Assembly (NCBI GenBank): GCA_041908845.1
Contig: JAYREN010000035.1
Span: 1-21,608 of the forward strand
Direction of reading: 5' to 3'
Length of the DNA stretch: 21,608 nucleotides
From: JAYREN01 sp041908845
GTDB lineage: Bacteria > Acidobacteriota > Holophagae > Holophagales > Holophagaceae
Position 1 is the first letter of the stretch. Each line of letters begins with the position of its first letter. Shown here one piece after another: positions 1 to 6,712 of this stretch. The position numbers and the translations under genes were made by a program. The notes under the pieces were generated by a model that worked only from the letters and a program-made list of their open reading frames with translations, was not told the origin of the DNA and searched no databases.

Positions 1-594
1 CTTCGACCGGGTCTCCTGGAGCGGGCCCATAGCCTGGCCCTGGCGGCGGGACTGACCTTCCGCATCGTGGTGACCAAGCGCGACAAGGCCAGCCCCAAGG
101 ACACCCTGCCGGAAATGGACCCCTTGCGGGAACAGGGAGTGCCCATCGTAGAAACCAGCGCCCTGAATGCCTCCGGACTTGAGGAGCTCAAAGAGCTGCT
201 GAGGGATCGCGTGGTGGTACTGGTAGGCCATAGCGGCGTGGGCAAGAGCACCCTGGTGAACGCCCTGATGCCCGAACTGGAGCTCAAGACCGGCGAAATT
301 AGCCGCTATGGCACGGGCCGCCAGACCACCACAGCCGCCCGATGGCTTCCCACGCCCTATGGCGGCACGCTCATCGACACCCCGGGCATCCGCACCCTCA
401 GCGTGCGCGGGCTGGACCGTAGCATCCTGGCCACCGTTTTTCCCGAGCTCCCGCCCGAATGGGTCGAAGATCCCACGGGCCTGGATCCCGAGGATGAAGC
501 CCTGGGCCTCGACTATCCCGAACGCCTCCAGAGCCTCCAGCGGCTGTGGGAAGAGATGGGTGAGCGCAACCCCAACCAGAGCAGCTATCGATAG
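1..594 (+). CDS. rsgA: Ribosome small subunit-dependent GTPase RsgA, 5'-truncated by the window edge
   Basis: The reading frame is open from base 1, so the N-terminus (OB fold and start of the GTPase domain) lies outside the window; 197 residues are visible. The order of GTPase motifs is circularly permuted, as in the RsgA/YjeQ family: a G4-like TKRD comes first, then the G5-like TSALN, then the P-loop GHSGVGKST, then G3 DTPG. Family members bind the 30S subunit late in assembly, release RbfA and hydrolyse GTP in the cytoplasm. The C-terminal part after DTPGIR contains no cysteine or histidine, so the usual CxnCxHxnC zinc knuckle is absent, although the following helix (YPERLQSLQRLWEEMGERN) aligns well with the family. 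The next gene begins 9 bases after the stop on the same strand, so the two are probably co-transcribed. Identification is firm. Confidence 0.9.
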   Translation, partial: LRPGLLERAHSLALAAGLTFRIVVTKRDKASPKDTLPEMDPLREQGVPIVETSALNASGLEELKELLRDRVVVLVGHSGVGKSTLVNALMPELELKTGEISRYGTGRQTTTAARWLPTPYGGTLIDTPGIRTLSVRGLDRSILATVFPELPPEWVEDPTGLDPEDEALGLDYPERLQSLQRLWEEMGERNPNQSSYR

Positions 595-602
595 GGGCGA
601 CC

Positions 603-1550
603 TTGCAGGACCGCATGCAAAGCCAATCGAAGCTCCTGGACACGGTCTACGCCGGGATCTTCGGCACCCTGTTCCCCCTCTTCCTCCACGTGGCCCGCAC
701 CATCACGCGGCGCAGCCGTGCCTTTGAGATCTCCGATGACATCATCGGCGCCTTCATGGCCCTGCGGCCCAAGTATCTGGAGGCAGTGAAAGGCAACGTG
801 GCCCAGGTTCTCCAGCGTTCGCCCTCCCACGCCGAGGTCGACCGCATCGCCCGCGCCGTCGTGCGGCAACATGCCCGGGCCTGGGTGGATCTCTTCTATT
901 TCGGTCAGCGTCCTCCGGAGGAGGCCCTGCGCAACTTCGCCGAAGTTCAGGGGCTAGAGCATGCGGAGCGGGTGGTGCAGGAGGGCCGCGGCGCCATCCT
1001 GCTCACGGCCCACGCCGGGAATTTCGAGCTGGGCGGCCTCCTGTTGCGCGCCAAGGGAATGGCGATCCACGTGGTCTACAAGCCGGATCGTTTCGCAGCC
1101 GTGGAGCGGCTCAGGACGCAGATCCGGAGCCAGGGCGGCGTGGTGGGAGTGCCCGTGGATGGCGTGGGGTTTTCCACCCTGCCCCTGGTGAAACTCCTGC
1201 GGGAAGGTCGCCTGGTGGGCATGCAGGGGGATCGGGACTTCAGTCTCCACGGGCTGCCCCTGCCCTTCTTCGGGCGCGAAACCTTCTTCCCCCGGGGACC
1301 GTGGGAGCTGGCAGCCATGACCGGCGCGCCGATCCTCTGTTCCTTCTTCTTCACGGATGACGAAGGCCGTTTCCGGGCCCGCTTCATGGAGCCCATCACC
1401 ATCACCGGCGAGCGCGGCCAGCGGCAGGCCGCCATCGAGGACGGCATGCGCCGCTATGTGCGCGACCTCGAAACCCTCATCCGCCAGCACCCGGACCAGT
1501 GGTACTGCTTCTATCCCTTCTGGGACGATCCACTGCGGAAAGAAAGCTAA
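603..1550 (+). CDS. Lysophospholipid/lipid A acyltransferase family protein (LpxL/HtrB-like)
   Basis: 315 residues, in the size range of lipid A late acyltransferases. The catalytic HX4E motif is HAGNFE at about residues 137-142. A second conserved block follows at about 208-245: MQGDRD, then PFFGRETFFPRGP, then a TGAPIL segment. These match the LpxL/LpxM/HtrB fold, which moves an acyl chain from acyl-ACP to a lipid A precursor or other lysolipid at the inner face of the cytoplasmic membrane. A hydrophobic stretch near residues 15-30 may anchor it to the membrane. The TTG start at 603 has AGGGG a few bases upstream; an ATG at 615, preceded by AGGA, is a reasonable alternative. The 3' end overlaps the convergent DCC gene by 4 bases. 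The exact acceptor (lipid A, ornithine lipid or other) cannot be read from the sequence. Confidence 0.85.
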   Translation: MQDRMQSQSKLLDTVYAGIFGTLFPLFLHVARTITRRSRAFEISDDIIGAFMALRPKYLEAVKGNVAQVLQRSPSHAEVDRIARAVVRQHARAWVDLFYFGQRPPEEALRNFAEVQGLEHAERVVQEGRGAILLTAHAGNFELGGLLLRAKGMAIHVVYKPDRFAAVERLRTQIRSQGGVVGVPVDGVGFSTLPLVKLLREGRLVGMQGDRDFSLHGLPLPFFGRETFFPRGPWELAAMTGAPILCSFFFTDDEGRFRARFMEPITITGERGQRQAAIEDGMRRYVRDLETLIRQHPDQWYCFYPFWDDPLRKES

Positions 1551-1924
1551 CGGTGCAGCGAGGCCCGACCAGTCACCCCATGGCGCCGGGCCGCGATCCA
1601 GAGGTAGCACCGGCGGGCCAGAGGCGCCATGCCCGGCAACCCCATCAGGGGCGCCAGGATGCGCCACCGAGGCAGCCGACTCAGGATCGGCGGAAGAGCC
1701 TCCGCCCCAGCGAGGACTTCCCGGGTTCCGGTATCCAGACAGTGGATCGCCAGGTGGAGAGGCCGTCCGGCCAGTTCTGGCGCCATGCGGGGAAGTTCGG
1801 GATTCTGGAATGGGAACGTAACCACGAGGCCCCAGCGGTCCCGCCGCTGCACCCAGTCCGTCATCCGACGGCAGAGCGCACACTCGCCGTCGTAGACCAC
1901 CAGCAGGGGCGCGGGCCGAGCCAC
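1547..1924 (-). CDS. DCC-family thiol-disulfide oxidoreductase-like protein (DUF393)
   Basis: 125 residues with the family signature near the N-terminus: VVYDGECALC, giving D12 and a CxxC pair at C15 and C18. This D-x-x-C-x-x-C arrangement defines the DCC (DUF393) family, which is predicted to be thioredoxin-like and redox-active, but its substrates are largely unknown. The start is GTG at 1924, one base after the stop codon of nuoG, so the two genes are almost certainly translated from one message. The C-terminus is rich in Arg, Leu and Trp, as is common in the family. Function beyond redox chemistry is not determinable here. Confidence 0.85.
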   Translation of the reverse strand: MARPAPLLVVYDGECALCRRMTDWVQRRDRWGLVVTFPFQNPELPRMAPELAGRPLHLAIHCLDTGTREVLAGAEALPPILSRLPRWRILAPLMGLPGMAPLARRCYLWIAARRHGVTGRASLHR

Positions 1925-1925
1925 C

Positions 1926-3359
1926 CTAGGCGGGCTGCGGCGCGGGGACAGCCTGGAGTTCCTTCACCCAGGCGGGAATCGCCTTGACCCCCTTGGGCGG
2001 CTCCAGAGCCTTCTGGTAGCGGCGCAGTTCGCCCTCGTGGTTGATCACGAAGTCGCTCTCCTCCAGGTAGGTCGTCACCGGCAGCAGGGCGGTGGCGACC
2101 TGGCTCAACTCCGAGGGGATGGGCTCCAGCACGAGACTGAAGGTCGCCGCTGCCACGATCTGACGGAGCAGCTCGTTCTCCCGATGGCCACTGAATTCGG
2201 CATCGTGGAGCACGACCACCGCCTTCACCTCGCCTCGCTGAACCTGGGCCAGCAGTTCGTCCAAGTGCCCGAAGCGGTAGCCCCGCTCGGCGAACCCGCG
2301 GCGGTTGAAGATGCCGTCCCCGCTGCCCTGAAGCTCGGGAAACTGCAGAGTGTAGCGGCGATCCCCGCTGCCAAAACACAGATCCTCACGGCTGGCCAGG
2401 GAAGCCAGTCTCTGGGCGGCGTCGCAGCCGAAGGTGCCCTGCCCGATCACGGCCACGGTTCCAGCCTCGCGCAGCGTCGCGGCCACGGCGTCCAGACTAC
2501 CCACAGCGCCCCTGATCTGAGGCGCACGCAAGCGCGTGGTCACATCCAGGTTGTACCGGGACCAGGCATGGCGCTCTTCGTCAAAAATGAAGTGCGTGAC
2601 CCGCTTCCCTTCCAAGTGGCGGGGCCTGAAACGCCAGACCTTGTTCTCGTCCACGTCCGCCCAGAGGGGGCTGGCCATGGCCGAGTGGCGGCTGATGGTT
2701 GGGATGGGCTTGAGATACCAGACCCGCTTGGTGAAGCGGAAGTCCCGGTTGGTAAGGGCACCTACGGGGCAGAGATCCACCACGTTCCCCGCCAGGGGAT
2801 TGGTATCCATCGAAAGCCCCTCGTAGGTGGTCACCTCCAGCTGGGCGCCGCGGTTGGCCACGGTGAGCTCATGGGTCTTGGAGATCTCCTGGGTGAAGCG
2901 CACGCAGCGGGTGCAGTGGATGCAGCGGTTTTTGTCGATGACGATCTTGGCGCCCAGGTCTTCGTACCGATAGCGGCGCTTGGGTTCTTCCATGCGCGAG
3001 TCGCCGCTGCCGTACTGGTAGCTGTAGTCCTGGAGCTTGCACTCCCCGGCCTGATCGCAAATGGGGCAATCAAGGGGGTGGTTGAGGAGGAGGAATTCCA
3101 TCACCGCGGCCCGGGCGTCGGAGACCGCCGGTGAATTGGTGGAGACTTCCATCCCCTCGGTGGCCATGGCCGTGCAGGAGGTCGCCAGTTTGGGCTGGCC
3201 TTTGATCTCCACCATGCACATGCGGCAGGTGGCCACGGGCGTAAGCGCCGGGTGGTAGCAGTAGTGGGGAATATCGAATCCAGCCCGCTTGCAGGCATCC
3301 AGCAGCAGCGTGCCGGGTTCCACGGTGACGGGAATGTCGTTGATCTTCAGTGTCGGCAT
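1926..3359 (-). CDS. nuoG: Compact NADH-quinone oxidoreductase subunit G (NuoG-like)
   Basis: 477 residues, much shorter than typical NuoG (about 700-900). An N-terminal 2Fe-2S ferredoxin domain has C34, C45, C48 and C62. It is followed by the His-Cys 4Fe-4S site H94, C98, C101, C107, and then by C146, C149, C152 and C197 for another 4Fe-4S cluster. These carry electrons from NADH through the peripheral arm of complex I. The following region (about 215-265) aligns with the N7 cluster segment of bacterial NuoG but has no cysteine (PTISRHSAMASP replaces the usual cysteine-containing block). The molybdopterin-like domain is strongly reduced, yet the C-terminal conserved piece (FVINHEGELRRYQKAL) is present, so the gene looks intact rather than broken. 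ATG at 3359 has GGGTGG upstream. No other nuo gene is adjacent; downstream is the DCC gene. Confidence 0.88.
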   Translation of the reverse strand: MPTLKINDIPVTVEPGTLLLDACKRAGFDIPHYCYHPALTPVATCRMCMVEIKGQPKLATSCTAMATEGMEVSTNSPAVSDARAAVMEFLLLNHPLDCPICDQAGECKLQDYSYQYGSGDSRMEEPKRRYRYEDLGAKIVIDKNRCIHCTRCVRFTQEISKTHELTVANRGAQLEVTTYEGLSMDTNPLAGNVVDLCPVGALTNRDFRFTKRVWYLKPIPTISRHSAMASPLWADVDENKVWRFRPRHLEGKRVTHFIFDEERHAWSRYNLDVTTRLRAPQIRGAVGSLDAVAATLREAGTVAVIGQGTFGCDAAQRLASLASREDLCFGSGDRRYTLQFPELQGSGDGIFNRRGFAERGYRFGHLDELLAQVQRGEVKAVVVLHDAEFSGHRENELLRQIVAAATFSLVLEPIPSELSQVATALLPVTTYLEESDFVINHEGELRRYQKALEPPKGVKAIPAWVKELQAVPAPQPA

Positions 3360-3415
3360 GAACCACCCTGCCCTTCTGATGCGAGGCAGCCGGTCCAGGT
3401 TAGGGCGCGAATGCT

Positions 3416-3439
3416 GCCTACCCGGTCTCCCGGGCAGGC
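3416..3439. terminator. Imperfect hairpin between the 113-residue gene and nuoG
   Basis: GCCTACCCGG pairs with CCGGGCAGGC (one mismatch) around a 4-base loop. It lies downstream of the minus-strand gene ending at 3476 and upstream of nuoG. There is no T-run on either strand, so it could be a weak terminator, an mRNA-processing hairpin or chance in GC-rich DNA. Confidence 0.3.
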
Positions 3440-3475
3440 TCCCAGGATGGCCAAAGCGAAGCGTTGCCGCAAGCC

Positions 3476-3817
3476 TCAGGGATGCCCGGGGCTGGCCACG
3501 AGGCAGTGCCGACAGAAGGTCAGGAAGTCCTTGAGGGCGGGAACATTCACATTCACGCTCGAGGGCACCACGTGCTTGATGACGACTCGCTTCCGGAGCT
3601 CCCCGCAGGCTTCCAGGGAGAACACGAACCAGGCCATCCGGTCATCTTCGGAAGAAAGGTTCACGGAGACGATCCGGGTCTCGAAGAAAATCTGGGGCCG
3701 GGTTTCCACATCCTCGATCACCCTCCAGTCGGGGAAATGCCCCCGCTTGACGAAGGCTTCCTTCAACTCCTCGAGGGTGTGCTGGATGGTGAACTGGACT
3801 TCGACCTGGACATCCAT
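3476..3817 (-). CDS. Unrecognised 113-residue cytoplasmic protein
   Basis: I do not recognise this protein. It has no signal peptide or membrane segment. The N-terminal half alternates short strands and a helix (VQVEVQFTI, then HTLEELKEAFVKRG), and the second half contains hydrophobic strands (RMAWFVFSLEA, RVVIKHVV). It ends with a small CRHC motif near residues 101-104 that could bind a metal or be redox-active, but two cysteines alone do not show this. ATG at 3817 is preceded by a strong GGGGAGAG ribosome-binding site six bases or fewer upstream, which supports it as a real gene. It sits between nuoG and a beta-barrel gene on the same strand. Confidence 0.7.
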   Translation of the reverse strand: MDVQVEVQFTIQHTLEELKEAFVKRGHFPDWRVIEDVETRPQIFFETRIVSVNLSSEDDRMAWFVFSLEACGELRKRVVIKHVVPSSVNVNVPALKDFLTFCRHCLVASPGHP

Positions 3818-3865
3818 GATCTCTCCCCTTTTCTAGCCATCGGCCCTCGTCGGAGCCAAGTTGAA

Positions 3866-4465
3866 TCAGAGGTGCATTCCTAGCGCCACCTCGATGGCTG
3901 TTCCCGATTTGGGCACCCCCTGGACATTCTGGCCCTGGAGGGTGGTGAGGTTCACTTCCAGGCTCAGGCTCTCCGTGAAGCGGAAGCCCACCCCGACGAC
4001 GGGTTTGGTCGAGGTGGCCCGAGCGCCTTTGATCGAGGTCCGCAGGTCATTCCCATCGGCGGCCCCCCCGGGCTCGATGGTGTCCTGCTCGGTGCGCAGG
4101 CTGGAGAACCGCAGGCCGCCCTGAAGAAAGAGCCCATCCAGCATTCCCCGGTTGAAGCGATAGCGATAGGCCGCCCCGCCGAAATAGCCATCGGTCTTGG
4201 CATCGATGATCAAAGCACCCGACCGACGGGAGGTGGTGGGAAGTACGCGGTAGCCGCCCTCGAACACGACCAAGTGATTGCGCGTCAGGGGATAGGCCCC
4301 TTCGATCCCGAATCCATAGAACTTGTTCTGGCCGAGTTCGGCCTTGTCGGCACCACTCATCAGCCCCGCGGACAGCCTGAGGCTCGAGTCCCAGAGATCC
4401 TGGCCCTGCACCGCAACGGTGCTGCCCAGAAGAAGCGTGAGACCCAGGATGGCTGTGCGCGACAT
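3866..4465 (-). CDS. Secreted outer-membrane beta-barrel-like protein
   Basis: 199 residues. The N-terminus is a clear Sec signal peptide: a short basic start (MSRT), a hydrophobic core (AILGLTLLLGSTVAV) and a probable cleavage site near VQG/Q at about 21-22. The mature part has alternating amphipathic strands separated by polar turns (for example YPLTRNHLVVFEGGYRV, GYFGGAAYRYRFN, FLQGGLRFSSLRTE, VGVGFRFTESLSLEVNL), the usual pattern of an 8-10 stranded barrel such as OmpW- or OmpA-like porin families. The last residue is Leu rather than the classical terminal aromatic. ATG at 4465 has GGGGGAAAG directly upstream. It is transcribed divergently from purH. The family is inferred from pattern only, so the specific function is unknown. 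Confidence 0.75.
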   Translation of the reverse strand: MSRTAILGLTLLLGSTVAVQGQDLWDSSLRLSAGLMSGADKAELGQNKFYGFGIEGAYPLTRNHLVVFEGGYRVLPTTSRRSGALIIDAKTDGYFGGAAYRYRFNRGMLDGLFLQGGLRFSSLRTEQDTIEPGGAADGNDLRTSIKGARATSTKPVVGVGFRFTESLSLEVNLTTLQGQNVQGVPKSGTAIEVALGMHL

Positions 4466-4584
4466 CTTTCCCCCTGCCCGGCCCCAGAATCCTGCGGCCC
4501 GTCCAATAGCCGTGAGAATAGCAGGGAACCTGAGCTTCCTGCGGGCAGCTGCCCCGTGGGAAAATGCCCTTTTGCGAGGATCCC
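4466..4584. promoter_or_regulatory. Divergent intergenic region with two inverted repeats
   Basis: This region separates the beta-barrel gene (minus) from purH (plus), so promoters for both must lie here or overlap the gene starts. It holds an imperfect hairpin GCAGGGAA...TTCCTGC (4521-4542) followed directly by a perfect 12-base palindrome GGGCAGCTGCCC (4543-4554). Either could be an operator or a leader hairpin. No confident -35/-10 pair was found, and it does not resemble the ZTP riboswitch known upstream of some purH genes. Confidence 0.35.
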
Positions 4585-6222
<1,638 letters not shown>

Positions 6223-6258
6223 GCCGCGAAGATTGAAGAAGAGAAAAACAAAGGAAGA

Positions 6259-6290
6259 AACCGCGAATGACGCGAATGGACGCGAATGAA
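6259..6290 (+). repeat. Left array of CGCGAATG units beside the GxxExxY gene
   Basis: Three copies of CGCGAATG start at 6262, 6271 and 6281 (spacing 9 and 10), preceded by AAC. The array is inverted relative to the one at 6676-6708, and the two enclose the GxxExxY coding region. The start codon of that gene lies inside this array. Confidence 0.85.
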
Positions 6291-6665
6291 AGCTTGCTCC
6301 TGAAGGACGAGGCCTACGTCATCGTGGGAGCAGCCATGGAGGTGCATTCGCATCTAGGGCCTGGATTTCTCGAGGCTGTGTACGGGGATGCCTTGGCGCT
6401 CGAGCTGGAACAACGTGGCATCCCATTCGCACGCGAAGTCCCCGTTCCCATTGCCTACAAAGGAACTCTGCTCGGTCATCCCTATCGTGCCGACTTCATT
6501 ACCCAGGGGCAGATTATCTTGGAGTTAAAGGCCATCAAAAATATAGGCGACAATGAACGGGCTCAGGCCCTGCATTACCTGAGAGCAACAGGGCTTCCTC
6601 TGGCTCTGCTCTTGAACTTCGGGGCCCCCAAGCTCGATTGGGCTCGGCTCGTGCTCACCCTATGA
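6267..6665 (+). CDS. GxxExxY protein (PD-(D/E)XK nuclease-like superfamily)
   Basis: 132 residues. The family motif is GFLEAVY (G33, E36, Y39), following the typical AMEVHSHLGPG segment. A PD-(D/E)XK-like core is visible as RADF (D76), then ILELKAI (E86 and K88), followed by NERAQALHYL. Members of this family (TIGR04256, related to PDDEXK_3) are predicted nuclease-fold proteins of unknown role that are often multi-copy. ATG 6267 is preceded by AAGGAAG at 9 bases, but the first eight codons are encoded by the flanking repeat; ATG 6276, also within the repeat, is possible. The interior is visibly more A/T-rich (for example around 6520-6555) than purH and alaS, which suggests recent acquisition. 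It lies between two housekeeping genes with inverted repeat arrays on each side. Confidence 0.88.
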   Translation: MTRMDANESLLLKDEAYVIVGAAMEVHSHLGPGFLEAVYGDALALELEQRGIPFAREVPVPIAYKGTLLGHPYRADFITQGQIILELKAIKNIGDNERAQALHYLRATGLPLALLLNFGAPKLDWARLVLTL

Positions 6666-6675
6666 ATCCACAACC

Positions 6676-6708
6676 CCATTCGCGTTCATTCGCGACCATT
6701 CGCGGTTA
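6676..6708 (-). repeat. Right array of CGCGAATG units beside the GxxExxY gene
   Basis: Three copies of CATTCGCG (the reverse complement of CGCGAATG) start at 6677, 6687 and 6697, with exact 10-base spacing, and end in GGTTA. Read on the minus strand it begins AACCGCGAATG, matching the outer end of the left array, so the two arrays are inverted copies. It ends 4 bases before the alaS start codon. Confidence 0.85.
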
Positions 6709-6712
6709 AAAA

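Noticed and set aside
4466..4584. ZTP (pfl) riboswitch upstream of purH
   Set aside because: The conserved ZTP motif blocks were not found; only generic hairpins are present.
6259..6708. CRISPR array
   Set aside because: The CGCGAATG units are 8 bases with 1-2 base gaps, with no spacers and no cas genes.
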